A stretch of 64,000 nt of DNA from Branchiostoma floridae (taxonomy: Eukaryota; Chordata; Leptocardii; Amphioxiformes; Branchiostomatidae). A program made the position numbers and the translations under genes. The DNA is taken from contig NC_049979.1 of the NCBI RefSeq assembly GCF_000003815.2, positions 30,818,386-30,882,385 of the forward strand, read 5' to 3'. Positions 32,791 to 44,429 of the stretch are shown here, piece by piece; the stretch's first letter is position 1, and every line of letters begins with the position of its first letter. A model generated the notes under the pieces. The model worked only from the letters and a program-made list of their open reading frames with translations. It was not told the origin of the DNA and ran no database searches.

Positions 32791-33127
32791 AGTACTTTGT
32801 ACGGCGATGCAGGAAAAATGTAACTAGAGACTGTCTGGCCCCATGACTACCCGCCTTCCACCGTGCTGAATGCCGGTTTAGACATTTCTTAGCCAGGAAA
32901 AATCGGAATCTGTGCAAAATAAAGAAAATATATTATTCCAAGATCAAGTAACTACAAATATTGCTTAATTTCTTGAAAGTCAAACAAGTATGAGACTATT
33001 CAAACTCTAAATGATATACTGATTTTAGTGCTGGCAGGAAACGAAATGGGAACCAAACAGAACAGAACAGAACTTGCGAACATAACGTATATTAGTAGCC
33101 TTCGGAAGCTTTGGTTAGCGACTACTT

Positions 33128-33280
33128 TCCAAGCAGAGGTTCGGCTCGGGACTTTTTAACGTGTTTTATCAGGCGCTTTCAGTGGGCTTTATAGGTTGTA
33201 CCCTTTCTTTGCAAAATAGAAACCCTGATACAAACCCATAACAAAAGTAAAACAAAAACCGGAGCCGACTGCTTGAAGAA
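33128..33280. mobile_element. Small MITE with GGTTCGGCTC ends
   Basis: TTCCAAGCAGAGGTTCGGCT at the left and CCGGAGCCGACTGCTTGAAG at the right form an imperfect inverted repeat around 110 bp of AT-rich DNA with AAAATAGAAACCCTGATA. Fragments with the same motifs occur near 31360, 32703 and 34240-34320. Confidence 0.5.
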
Positions 33281-33374
33281 GTGGTAGCGACCGTTGAAAC
33301 GAGGTAAAACCAACAAGGCCGGACTCTACCCTCCTTGACCCCCACCGGGCTCTTGGGGCATTGGCGAAAGTTGT

Positions 33375-33540
33375 TTAGGGTAGGGTTGTGACGGGGGAGG
33401 GCGATTCGTGAATTTTGCCGGGAGCTGGAGGCGATTTGTGGTCAGACTAATCACCTCCCAGCATATATTCCTTTCCCGGCATAAGAACCTTCATGGTTGA
33501 AAATCGTGAATCGCCCTCCCTCGTCACAACCCTACCTAAT
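33375..33540. mobile_element. Small MITE with ~30-bp inverted ends
   Basis: GTAGGGTTGTGACGGGGGAG plus GGCGATTCGTGA at the left matches the reverse complement of the right end (TCGTGAATCGCCCTCCCTCG, then TCACAACCCTAC) with few mismatches. TTAGG lies outside each end. Non-coding, about 165 bp, strong hairpin potential. Confidence 0.65.
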
Positions 33541-34739
33541 AAAAAAAACTTGCACCAAAAACTACACCAATGTCCACGGATCAATGAAGGAGGCTAGCCG
33601 GACTTTAGGTACTCGAAACTGAACACGGAAATATAAATGGAAACATAATTTGTGTCACGTTTTGTTGAGTAATGTTCGTGTGTCCGTGCAGAAATTCATT
33701 CCCAGTATCAGGTCACTCGTCATCTTCACTGGTACATTTTTGATTTTCTGTGGGTGGGAAGATTCATGGTAAAACAACTAAAGTGAAATTTTAAATGATT
33801 CTATTCTTGTAACATTTAATTATATACATTTACGTATATTCAGACGGGTGCAGTCTACTATAAATTGGACTGTTTTCCTAGAAATTATATACCTGATTGG
33901 AGAAAACGCGTTGTGTACATGCGAAGTGGAAATAGTATCAAATGTCACTTGCCTGGCCCTTGGAAAGTATTAAATTAGACGGGATCAGAGTTTACATAAC
34001 CCGATTTCTTTCGACCTAATTTTTTTCTTCACCATAACCTGCAAAAGTAATAAAATGCAACTGTCTACTTGTCGAAGTCAGATTATACCTGACAGGGTCA
34101 TCCCCTCAAGTGCGAAAGTTTTGATCCGGCGGTGATATCGCACAGCGGTGCGAAATATCTATAGTATTTAATTTCGAGGCGATACATGAAAACATGCGCA
34201 ACATATATATATACATGGAAATTCCGTTAGACCGGGAGACTTCAAGAAAGAGTACAAAATAGAAAACCCGATAAAAACGACTAAAAAACGCAAAAAAAAA
34301 CATCCGGAGACCGGAGCCTAAAAGCGGTGATCGAAATACTTCTTTTATGCAACGCGCCCAGGTGGCATTCTGAGACAAAAGCCAGGCTGTGCCATCAACA
34401 CGTCAGGTTGCACTTTCAAAGTGCTGTCTTCAGATCAGCTAGAGTCTCTATTGATCCATTAGCTTTTCTTCCAGTTGCATGTAGACCTAAGTACTTATGT
34501 TTTATATTTTCTAGAAATAAAGACAAGAGCTTTTAAACAGCATGTTGTATTAAAAAATACTGCCTTCCCCTCAGGTTTCTTTGGGTGCAAAGTGACCTAG
34601 AGTGACCTACATTATGTATTTCGAAATCACCTGGCTCTTCTTGTACGATTCAAAATGAGTTTTGATGGGGAATAAATTGAATTTGATACGAACCTGATGC
34701 GGCATTTCCGAGACTCTTTTTGCCTTCTCGTCGTCTTTA
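33541..34739. other. Spacer stretch without a recognised gene
   Basis: AT-rich sequence with repeat fragments only. The block at 34240-34320 (AAAATAGAAAACCCGATAAA, then CCGGAGACCGGAGCC) belongs with the 33128 MITE family. Confidence 0.35.
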
Positions 34740-35050
34740 TCATTTAAAGAATGAAGACCTTTATTGCACATTTTTGCCCCACTGGGCTAAGTACAGGTCA
34801 CACGGTAAGAATCACATATAGGTAACACTGGAAACAATCATACACATCTATGTATGCAGATGTGCGTCTAGTCTATTCTAGGACATTCGACTTCCTCTCG
34901 CTTCTTGGTAATTGCATAAATGTAGCTAGCTGTATGGTTTGTTAGAGTTGGTTTATCAAAAGCTGTCAGGAATATAAATTTATCTTTACTATTTGAATAT
35001 CTAAAGTGGGGACATTTACTTAACACATAGTCACAGTGTGACTGAGTCGA
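34740..35050 (-). mobile_element. LINE 3' end, opposite orientation to 28080-28248
   Basis: Minus-strand frame with CDYVLSKCPHFRYSNSKDKF and IFLTAFDKPTLT, the C-terminal Cys/His region of a LINE reverse transcriptase, ending near 34868. Its 3' untranslated end reads GTACTTAGCCCAGTGGGGCA and GCAATAAAGGTCTTCATTC, homologous to the plus-strand copy. Sequence up to 35339 may be more of the same element but is too decayed to assign. Confidence 0.65.
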
Positions 35051-36160
35051 TTCTTGCCTCAAGTTTCTTGTGCACGTGAGATTTGGAAGCCCAAGCTTCC
35101 TAGACGTCGTTTCCTCCAAATAGTACGCAGATTCGGCATCTGATTCCACCATTGTCCTTGTCCCCCAGCCGTAGATGTACATGAAGTAGTTTCCACCTCG
35201 TCTGATTCCACCGCTGCTTGTTTTCCCTCAGAGCTTGAAGTAAGAACAGCAGTTTCGGCATCGCCATTTTATTCTTGACTGGTTGACGCCTTTGCAAAAT
35301 ACTTGAGTAGGACTGAGTATCTATTTTGTCCTGTCCCAACCATGTTTACAAGGGACAAGTGCTCAAAACATTCACACAAAATTCGATATCGAGGCTCGGA
35401 GGTTCAGAAATTTCCGTCATTTCCGTGATTTACAACAAATCATGGCAAATTTCAAGTTCTAAGTAACGCCATTTCCCGGGCTATTCATCAAGATTCGCGG
35501 TTTGATTACTGACATGTCACATGGTATCACAAAGCGCCGCTTTTGGTAGGGGCCGCTGTGATTGGTTAGAAGTTGATTAAAGGCTGCCGCAAGTGCCTTT
35601 GCCATGGTAACGACACGTGCCGCATCCCTTCCCATGCAGATCGTGTTCCCAACTCGCTACTGTAAAGAAGTTGGGGGAAAAGCAGTGTTCCCGCTGCAAA
35701 ATTTCGGGTTGAAAATTAAGTTGCGCACGTTGCGATTACTGCAAGTGGGCAAATGGGTAGCTCAAGCACATGCCGTGTACATGTCTATCGATCGAAATAC
35801 CATGGACAACGCAGACAAAATCACTGCACTCCTTTTATTTTGTCGGCCAAGAATCCATCGGTGGAAAAAATTAAACAACAAAACAATTGATCACACCTAC
35901 TAGGAACTGTGATCCCGGACCACCACTTGCCAACATCCGGCCCGCTCGGGTTTGAACATGGAAAAGGTTCTTCTTCCTCTATTGTGTCATTACTACATGA
36001 AAAAATGTTAGGATTCTGTAATTGGAATCCTCTTAGCCACAGCATGGCCGTAATATGCCACAGGCGTCAGAGTAACAAGTTCTGACAAACTACAAGGTCG
36101 GATTTCCTATCAGTAGAGACTCTATCACCTCTTTGCGAAATCCAGTATTCACACTGTTTG
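35051..36160. other. Spacer stretch without a recognised gene
   Basis: No conserved motif in the short open frames (for example 35604-35903, plus strand). It lies between two LINE 3' ends. Confidence 0.35.
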
Positions 36161-36751
36161 CACTTGAGTTTGAGTTTGAGTTTATTTATTCGCACGTAGA
36201 ACACAAAAACAGAGAAATGTACATTGGATAAAACAAATACTGTGCGGGAGGAAGGGAGGAAGCCTAACGGCTTATGCGAGCCCTCCTCCTATAACATATG
36301 CAATTCTAATGAAATAGTTGAGGTGATAAACAATTGATAACAAAACAAGGAAATGTATCAACTAAATTAACACATAAAAGCCATCAAATAGAGAAGCTAA
36401 ATAACAATTAAATTATTAAAAGCAGGGAAATATATCAACTAAATAACAACTTAAGCTATCAAATGGAGAAGTTAAGGAAAAAATTATGGCAACAATTTAA
36501 ATATTGAATATATCGTAACACAAATGAAGCTATATAATATAATAGAGAAGCTAAAGTTAACGAATTAAGAAAAAACAAGGATATATCGTAACTAAAGTGA
36601 TACAAATAAAGCTTTTATCAAATGACTAAAACAAGGAAATGTAGCAGCTAAATACCAAATGATTAAAACAACAATTAAATCATTGAAAGCAGGGAAATAT
36701 ATCAACTAAATAGCAACTTAAGCTATCAAATGGAGAAGTTAAGATAAGATG

Positions 36752-38455
36752 TCAAATGTCAGTGGGAAAGGAAAGTAGGTGATTTTTTAGATTGCGTTTA
36801 AAACTAAGTATTGATGTTAAACATTTTAGATGGAGGGGGAGATTATTCCAATTAATTATACATTTGTATTTTACACTCATTTGGGCTAATGACGTTCTAA
36901 CTAGGGGAATATGGAAATGGGCACTTTGTCGAGTTTGGTAATTATGAAAATGAGAATTAAGATTTAGTAGACCATTAAATGTTTCTGGAAGAGAACAGTT
37001 TAGGAATTTAAACGTAAATAGCATCAGATGAAGTCTGTTGATATCAAAAATATTCAAAATCTTAAGTTTTGTAAACAAAGGTGCAGAATGTGCATGAAAA
37101 CTGGCGCCCGTGGCTGAACGAACAAATCTTTTTTGGAGCAATATCAGGGGCTGTAGTGTGGTTTTGTAGGCGCATCCCCAGACTATATTCCCGTAGGTTA
37201 GATACGGGTATATTAAACTATTACATAAGGTAATAATGGTTTTTTGAGTAAGAATATGTTTAAGTTTTCCAATGATACCGATAGTTTTTGAAATCTTTTT
37301 ACCTAACATAGTTATATGCGATTTCCAGGTCAGTCGATCATCAATGATTATACCTAAGAATTTGGCTTGACTCTCTTGAGACAGGGGCACACTTTTTAAA
37401 AAGATTTTGGCACTTTTGGTATAGGTTTTATTTCTATTACAGAAAATTAGATAATATGTCTTCTTAACATTTACTGATAATTTATTTGCCTCAAACCACG
37501 ACATAACCTTTTTCATTTCTTCGTTAGCAAGTTTTACTAGCGTATCAAAATTCGAGTTTGAAAGAAAAAGATTTGAATCATCTGCAAATAGGATAAAGAA
37601 TATAATTGAGGATGCTTTTTCGAGATCATTTATATAAATCAGAAAAAGTAGTGGTCCTAATATCGAACCCTGTGGGACACCACATTCTATTATTTTGGGT
37701 TGTGATTTATTATCGTTAAGAGCTACGTATTGTTGTCTATTGGATAGATAAGACGAGAACCATTTTATTGCGGAGTCACATATACCGTATCGTTTTAGTT
37801 TATTGAGTAGAATGGAATGATTAACCGTATCAAATGCTTTTGATAGATCGAGAAAGATTCCTATTGTGTATTCTGAATTATCTATGGTGGTAGAAAATTT
37901 TTCCATTAAGTGTATGAGTGCCAGAGAGGTAGAATAGCCCTTTCGGAAACCATATTGATGTTTATATAGGATGTTATTTTGATTTAAATGTTTCAAAAGA
38001 CGACTATATACTAGCTTTTCCAAGACTTTAGATATGCAGGGAAGGACAGATATTGGTCGATAGTTGTTAACATTTAGTGGGTCACTGCTTTTAAAAATAG
38101 GCGTCACTTTTGCGACTTTTAGTGGGTGGGGAACAATTCCATTTTGCAAGGATAGAGAAAGAATATGTGTTAGAGGGGCAATAACATAGGGTAGTGACAA
38201 CTTTAGTACTTTAGGGCTAATTTCGTCATGACCAGCAGCTGAGTCTTTTAAGTTTTTTACAATATCTGTAATTTCAGCATCAGTTGGTGGCACAAAAGTT
38301 GATAGGTTAGAATTTACTTGTAAAGTGATGTCAGTAGCTAAGAGAATCTTGTGTTCCTTTTGGGATTTTACTTTCAAGTGAAGGTCCAATATTAGTGAAA
38401 AAATCATTGAATTCATTACATATTTCATCTTTATTTTCGGTAGTTTTGGTACCAA
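36752..38455 (-). CDS. LINE ORF2, C-terminal part: reverse transcriptase
   Basis: Frame of 567 codons. Its first ~50 codons are not native; the true frame joins at a second one-base shift somewhere in 38310-38400. Then come PPTDAEITDIVKNLKDSAAG, NNYRPISVLPCISKVLE, FLDLSKAFDTVNHSILL (motif A), GVPQGSILGPLLFLIYIND, and the catalytic FADDSNLF. The C-terminal block LIYPYLTYGNIVWG ends at SFPTDI. The reverse transcriptase core itself has no lesions. Confidence 0.9.
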   Translation of the reverse strand: MVPKLPKIKMKYVMNSMIFSLILDLHLKVKSQKEHKILLATDITLQVNSNLSTFVPPTDAEITDIVKNLKDSAAGHDEISPKVLKLSLPYVIAPLTHILSLSLQNGIVPHPLKVAKVTPIFKSSDPLNVNNYRPISVLPCISKVLEKLVYSRLLKHLNQNNILYKHQYGFRKGYSTSLALIHLMEKFSTTIDNSEYTIGIFLDLSKAFDTVNHSILLNKLKRYGICDSAIKWFSSYLSNRQQYVALNDNKSQPKIIECGVPQGSILGPLLFLIYINDLEKASSIIFFILFADDSNLFLSNSNFDTLVKLANEEMKKVMSWFEANKLSVNVKKTYYLIFCNRNKTYTKSAKIFLKSVPLSQESQAKFLGIIIDDRLTWKSHITMLGKKISKTIGIIGKLKHILTQKTIITLCNSLIYPYLTYGNIVWGCAYKTTLQPLILLQKRFVRSATGASFHAHSAPLFTKLKILNIFDINRLHLMLFTFKFLNCSLPETFNGLLNLNSHFHNYQTRQSAHFHIPLVRTSLAQMSVKYKCIINWNNLPLHLKCLTSILSFKRNLKNHLLSFPTDI

Positions 38456-38604
38456 TTTGTATTTTGTTTGGACCAGCTGAGTTGCTTTTGTTACGATTTA
38501 TAACTTCATTTATCAGGGACCATGTTTGTTTTATGTTACTGGTAGCTTCATTGAACTTTTTGTGGTAGTAATCCTTCTTTGTAGTTTTTAGGAGATGATT
38601 TAAC

Positions 38605-39816
38605 TTATTCCGGTATTTTTTTATAGATACTGTGGTTTAAGGGCGTGGGGTTCTTGACATATTTAGTGTAGAGCTTGTTTTTTCTGCGTATTGACTTTAA
38701 CAATCCATTGCTAAGCCAGGGTTTTTTGCGAGAGTGCTGGGAGATTTTTGTAGTTTTCTTTGGGAAACATTTTTCGTATAACGATCCGTATGTTTCGAGA
38801 AACTGATTATATGCTTTCTCTGTGTCTGTTTCGTTTAATACGTCGCTCCATACTATTTCTGATAGGGATTGTGTAAATTTCTGAATGTTAGTTGTGTTAA
38901 CTTGGCGATAAGATATTTTGTCTGCCTGTCTGACTGGCTCGTTTAATTCGGATGAAAGGAATATTGGAAAGTGATCTGATATGTCAGTGATGAGGATGCC
39001 AACCTTGATATTGTTGCTACCTGAGTTTGTATAAATGTTGTCTATTAAGGTGGCAGAGTAAGGTGTAATTCTGGTAGGTCTGCATATAAGTGGGTAGAAG
39101 CCAGATGAGAACATTTCATTTATATGATCAGTAGTGGGTTGGTTAGTATTGTTTAATAGATTAATATTGAAATCACCAATAATATAACAAGTCGCTCTTT
39201 CCCTATTAATATTGTTTATAGATTCCTTTATGCGCTCATTGAATTCTATAATGTCGGTATTTGGTGGGCGATACACACAGCTCAATATTGTTTTTTTCTC
39301 CTTCGGGTTACTTGGAATGATCTCAATGGATATGCTCTTTGTGCCTGTGTCGTCGATAACAAATTCAAGGTCACCTCGTTCTTGATGATACATGTCGTTT
39401 CTAATGTATAGTGACACACCCCCTCCAGATCTATTCTTTCTGCAGTGGTGTATGCTGTTATAACCAGGTATACTATAATTTTCCACGATATTTTCTGTTA
39501 GCCATGTTTCTGTTAATGCAATAACTGTAAAATGTTGGTGCAGGGAAGAGATATATTCATTCAGTTCATCAAAATGGCATGGAAGGCTTCGTACGTTTAA
39601 GTGGTACAACGATAGAGTGTTACAACAGGGTGTGCTACAAGATTTATTAAAGGATTCAACAGTATGATATTGGGAAGTTGTATTTATAGAAGTGTAAAAG
39701 TCATTCAGAAAGTTAGTATCAGGATCCAGTGGGGAGATTTGTGACCCATTATCTAAATTATTCAGGTCACATGGATTAAAAATCAAGGTGCTAGGTTGTG
39801 GGGGGTTTGAGTTCAT
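38605..39816 (-). CDS. LINE ORF2, N-terminal part: apurinic-like endonuclease
   Basis: Begins MNSNPPQPSTL. Shows the endonuclease motifs in order: LNVRSL, TETWL, GGGVSLYI, YRPPN, GDFNINLL, RPTRITPYSATLIDNIYT and SDHFPIF. These are the metal and catalytic residues that nick the target DNA. It ends at a premature stop just after a run of seven A near 38618. With one A fewer the frame continues as YRNKLNHLLKTTKKDYYHKK, so this is a one-base insertion or a base-calling error. Confidence 0.85.
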   Translation of the reverse strand: MNSNPPQPSTLIFNPCDLNNLDNGSQISPLDPDTNFLNDFYTSINTTSQYHTVESFNKSCSTPCCNTLSLYHLNVRSLPCHFDELNEYISSLHQHFTVIALTETWLTENIVENYSIPGYNSIHHCRKNRSGGGVSLYIRNDMYHQERGDLEFVIDDTGTKSISIEIIPSNPKEKKTILSCVYRPPNTDIIEFNERIKESINNINRERATCYIIGDFNINLLNNTNQPTTDHINEMFSSGFYPLICRPTRITPYSATLIDNIYTNSGSNNIKVGILITDISDHFPIFLSSELNEPVRQADKISYRQVNTTNIQKFTQSLSEIVWSDVLNETDTEKAYNQFLETYGSLYEKCFPKKTTKISQHSRKKPWLSNGLLKSIRRKNKLYTKYVKNPTPLNHSIYKKIPE

Positions 39817-39874
39817 GTTGGGTGGTTAAGGGTTATTTGACTTAGCTCAAAACAGTTCAGGAAATTCCGTGTCT

Positions 39875-40633
39875 TCAGTGTCTGGAGTCGGCTCTAGTGC
39901 GCCTGCGATCTGCTCCTCCCTCTCCAGGTGGGTGGACAATAAGTTTGTCAAATTTCAGGTACGCGATGTTTACACGTTCACGTGCAGCTTTCATTTCCGG
40001 GATCAGTTCCTTCCTCTTCTGTCTCACCTTCTCGGAAAAATCCTCGTTCATGTAGATAGTGCTTCCTTTCAGATACTTTGCTCGTTTGATGATTGTGTCC
40101 TTGTCCTTGAATCTTAGCAGTTTCGCTACGATTGGGCGCGGTCGTCCTCCGTCCTGAAAACGTCCGTTCCTGTGCGCTCTTTCTATTTCTATCTGTTTTG
40201 GATCTAGCTTCAGTTTTTCCTTGAGTAGATCCCTTACTTTCTGCTCACACTGGTCCCAAGTCTCGTCCTTCGTGTCAGCGACTCCGTCAATCAATATATT
40301 ATTTCTTCGCGATTGATTTTCAAGGTAGTCAACTTTGGTGTCGTTTGCGGTGATGTCTTTCTTGAGTAGGGTTATTTCTGTTTCTATGTCCTCTACCTTT
40401 TGTACATGTCGATATAGGTTGAGTTTGTTGTCGTCGATTTCCTTTTGTGAGAAGTGAAGGCTGTCCTTAATCTCTTGAACTTCCCGTATAATGTTGTCCA
40501 TTCTCTTGTGTGTTGACTCCACAATCGTGTCCAGGAATGATTTGAAGTTCCTCTCTTGTAGTTCTAGTAGTTCTTTGACAACTGACAGAGATACAGAATC
40601 GTCTTCGGAAGTGTTGCCTTTTCTTGGTGCCAT
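39875..40633 (-). CDS. LINE ORF1 protein (coiled coil plus RRM, L1-like)
   Basis: Intact 252-codon frame from an ATG. It has a charged heptad-rich stretch (residues ~20-100, ending ITANDTKVDYLENQSRRNN), an RRM-like block (NILIDGVADTKDETWDQCEQ) and a C-terminal domain with IEIERAHRNG and RPRPIVAKLLRFKDKDTIIK. This is the architecture of the RNA-binding chaperone ORF1p of L1-type elements, which packages the element RNA into a trimeric particle. It ends 58 bases before the ORF2 start. Confidence 0.85.
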   Translation of the reverse strand: MAPRKGNTSEDDSVSLSVVKELLELQERNFKSFLDTIVESTHKRMDNIIREVQEIKDSLHFSQKEIDDNKLNLYRHVQKVEDIETEITLLKKDITANDTKVDYLENQSRRNNILIDGVADTKDETWDQCEQKVRDLLKEKLKLDPKQIEIERAHRNGRFQDGGRPRPIVAKLLRFKDKDTIIKRAKYLKGSTIYMNEDFSEKVRQKRKELIPEMKAARERVNIAYLKFDKLIVHPPGEGGADRRRTRADSRH

Positions 40634-41075
40634 TCTGCCGGGGGGGGGGGGGGGGGGTACTGAAATGACAAGAGATACTCTCGGCAGCGACGAGCTGGTG
40701 ATAAATCACCACAAACAAACACAGACTATGTAAAAAATCAGTGTGAATGTTGCAGAGGGAGAAACCTACCGGCGGGGGCTCCAACTAAGGGAGCCCGCTG
40801 CGGTGTTTCCGCTGGCGAGAAAGTGGCGTCCTTTGTTGTTGCCCGGATACAGCGTCTTTTGTTGTCTGGGAGACCAGGTTTTTCCGTCCAATATCTCCGC
40901 TCAGATTCGTCAAACGTCCAATTTTCTCATACAGAATAAGCCTTAAGACATTCAACTTTCAGATTCTGGTATGATTTATGGACGATGGCAAGATTTTAGG
41001 ACAGAATTACAATCATATGATAAAGATGAGAGCTCAGACAAAAGCAGCTGCCGCCATCTTGGACCGTTCCATTCC

Positions 41076-41409
41076 TGTAGATAAGCCGTACTGCTAATCT
41101 ACATTCTAATCTAATAGTTGGGCGACTGCTTATGAAAATACTAGTAGTGATCATGAAGACCCGGATGCTAGTGACCTATGGCAGCAGACCGACATATATG
41201 TGAAAGCGAAAAGAGCGACGGAGCCCACCAGGATCAGTCCAAAATAGTTGAAAATAAAACAAAAAACAAAGTTAATTCACATTTTGAAAGAATAAAGGAA
41301 ACTTATACAAAGCTACATGGGAAGGGGGGTAATCCTGGGTCGGCAGGTGTGGTAAAACAACACTGTTTTTAATAACAAAGGATGTAATGAACGCGCTCTA
41401 GTCGAGGTA
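41076..41409. other. End of the spacer before the gap
   Basis: No gene is recognised; AT-rich sequence with a short open frame at 41178-41372 without motifs. Confidence 0.35.
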
Positions 41410-42140
41410 NNNNNNNNNNNNNNNNNNNNNNNNNNNNNNNNNNNNNNNNNNNNNNNNNNNNNNNNNNNNNNNNNNNNNNNNNNNNNNNNNNNNNNNNNNN
41501 NNNNNNNNNNNNNNNNNNNNNNNNNNNNNNNNNNNNNNNNNNNNNNNNNNNNNNNNNNNNNNNNNNNNNNNNNNNNNNNNNNNNNNNNNNNNNNNNNNNN
41601 NNNNNNNNNNNNNNNNNNNNNNNNNNNNNNNNNNNNNNNNNNNNNNNNNNNNNNNNNNNNNNNNNNNNNNNNNNNNNNNNNNNNNNNNNNNNNNNNNNNN
41701 NNNNNNNNNNNNNNNNNNNNNNNNNNNNNNNNNNNNNNNNNNNNNNNNNNNNNNNNNNNNNNNNNNNNNNNNNNNNNNNNNNNNNNNNNNNNNNNNNNNN
41801 NNNNNNNNNNNNNNNNNNNNNNNNNNNNNNNNNNNNNNNNNNNNNNNNNNNNNNNNNNNNNNNNNNNNNNNNNNNNNNNNNNNNNNNNNNNNNNNNNNNN
41901 NNNNNNNNNNNNNNNNNNNNNNNNNNNNNNNNNNNNNNNNNNNNNNNNNNNNNNNNNNNNNNNNNNNNNNNNNNNNNNNNNNNNNNNNNNNNNNNNNNNN
42001 NNNNNNNNNNNNNNNNNNNNNNNNNNNNNNNNNNNNNNNNNNNNNNNNNNNNNNNNNNNNNNNNNNNNNNNNNNNNNNNNNNNNNNNNNNNNNNNNNNNN
42101 NNNNNNNNNNNNNNNNNNNNNNNNNNNNNNNNNNNNNNNN
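41410..42140. other. Assembly gap (731 N) at the inner edge of arm 2
   Basis: Arm 2 homology begins immediately after this gap, so the true inner junction of the inverted repeat is not visible. This is the point where a scaffold join or misjoin would sit. Confidence 0.95.
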
Positions 42141-43362
42141 TTTCGAATTGTTTCGAAAGCCGATGTACGTTTCTAAGAGATCTTAAACAAAGACAGATTT
42201 TGACAACATGATTTGAATTTTTTGTCAATATAAAGATCTATTTCGAATTGATGTCCCTGCGTTCTTAGCACTTTTTAGAATAATAAAAGAACCATTTTCA
42301 AAGTTTACAACAATTAGACAATAATCTGAACCTATTAAAATGTATTTAGAAAACCCGCGAGGTATCATGGAATCGACTCTATCTAAAGATACCCCTAACA
42401 AAATTCTTACCTGTAATTTAGCGGTTCAAAAAGTTTTATAAATCATGCTTACTTAAGTGTTATTGTCCAACATTCACGGTATCGTAACATATAACGAGAT
42501 GAAGAATAACAAGCTTATTATCTATTCTAATAGAATTATATAACAACATTTTATTTATTCATCAATAATTTTTAAATGAACGCAAATGCAGAACAGAAAG
42601 TCCAAAAGGTGGGTTTTGATGGTTCTGGTTGCAAGGCGGAAGTATTCCTATATCAAATGGATGATTAAAAAGGTCAAAAGGACAAGTGTTGACTCGAACT
42701 TGGGTCAAAGCTGCTAAAATGGTTGGGATTCACGATGCACTGAACAGTACACCACTTTCAACACATATTTTACATGTTTTAAGAGGTATGGAGATGTAGG
42801 TCATGGCTTGTTCCATGGCCAACTTCTTCCTGGAACGCCTTCTTGGTCGACCGAATGACCAGTTCGCTTCTGTCCCTCTCTATTTTTGTCTTCTGCGTTT
42901 TCATTGCATCCCGGTTCTGCCCACTAATAGGTCCACCATTGACGTATCACCGAGAATAGCAAATGTTCGGCCAACCAAAAAGCTGGAAACGTGGAGAGCA
43001 TGTTAAAGCTCTGAGTTTTGATTGCATCCGGGAAAAAGATGACAACGAACGTAAAAAAAAGAATGTTTCCTTTCTGGGAAACATAATACACAAAAGTCTG
43101 TATGGTCAATCTGCTATACACGCCCTTGTGAGCTTAGTGGTAAGTCTGTCTAAAGGTACTAATGCTCCATCATCCATCTGGAATTTGGGGGCTTTTTACT
43201 TTTAACCCTCAAACCACCGTATTGGGTCGAAACTGACCCCAGGCGTATTAATATGTGCCATTATCGCATTTCTGGTCGAAAACAAATTTCCTCCCATGAG
43301 TTTGTTTGTGTGTATATCTTATAACTTCTCATACGTTTTTACCGAGATTGGCTAATTGTTCA

Positions 43363-44317
43363 TTAACCCTATTGAGGTGGGGGGGGGGGTGGCTTTTGAG
43401 GCCCGCGCTTACTTTGATGTCCTTTAACGCCAGAACGGCTAACGCTAGAGCCACCAAACTTGTTGAGTTTTCCTAAAGTATTGTTGGCAACAATTTTACG
43501 AAGTTTGACAAATTTTCCATTTTTCGTGTTGCCATGGCAACCGTTTGTTGACAGGCAGTTTTGCCAAAAATCACTATTTTTGGTTCTAACAATGTATTTT
43601 TCATATTTATTGCTATATTACTGCTATTTTGTTACATAAATAAACTTTAATATTATTTAGCATATCTTTCATAATTATATGTGCATAAATTATGCTAATT
43701 TGATGACGTCATCAGTCCAAATCCAAGATGGTGGACCGTATGGCCGGATCAAGACTAACAAGCAAATCATCCCTTCAAATTTGTAACCACCTGGTATTTT
43801 TTCATCAAAAACCATCTAAATGAATGAATTTAGTCTATTTCCATTGCCCTTTGTCATTATTTGTTGCAAAAAAAGTATTTTTAAAAATTCAATGTGGTGG
43901 ATATAATATGGAGAAGCCCAACTCGTATATGAGATGTGCATGACGTCATTTTATGACGTCATTTTGACATCATTGATGTTGCTATTGGCAACAAAAGTCG
44001 GTATAAACATTTATTATTCTGTTATCTGCACTTGTTGCTACATTTTTGTAGCATAACTTGAAGTTTTCTGAGAATACCCTTTTTTCAAGGGTTCGGCCAA
44101 TATAATCAAATTGATGACGTCATAATTACGTCATCGTACTCCAGCGTAACGTCAAACGCCATATACTTGTCAGATATTATGTTGATATCATGTCCTAAAA
44201 AATTTGATGGCCCTATGGCACGTCGTCTTAGAGTTATAGGACTTAGAAGTGGAGGGCCTCAAAAGCCCCACCCCCCGGTCCAGGGATGACCAAAAAGCCC
44301 GGTCTGAATAGGGTTAA
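43363..44317 (-). mobile_element. piggyBac-like MITE (arm 2 copy of 23703-24658)
   Basis: TTAA at 43363-43366 and 44314-44317 with the same ends and interior as in arm 1; a few single-base differences, one of which changes a TGACGTCA to TGACATCA. Confidence 0.75.
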
Positions 44318-44429
44318 GTTATCCTGGAAAGTCTATGCATGGTCCTGTGGGGTCAAAATTGACCGCAGTATTTTCTTAAACAAACTTTTGAGACCCACAC
44401 CTAAACAACTCATCGTATGATCACGGAAT

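Larger units (their letters stand above)
36165..41075 (-). mobile_element. Nearly full-length CR1/L2-type LINE
   Basis: On the minus strand the order is: a 5' untranslated region with a long homopolymer near 40640, ORF1 (40633-39875), ORF2 (39816-36752) with endonuclease and reverse transcriptase, and a 3' untranslated region of about 580 bp. That last region has an internal duplicated block (CTTAAGCTATCAAATGGAGA near 36450 and 36720). It ends in an AATAAACTC-AAACTC-AAACTC microsatellite tail at 36165-36188. The 5' limit is uncertain and may be close to the CCGCCATCTTGG at 41051. Two frameshifts in ORF2 make this copy inactive as it stands. Confidence 0.85.

Noticed and set aside
34106-34378. 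Open frames around 34106-34536
   Set aside because: They overlap fragments of the small MITE family and show no protein motif.
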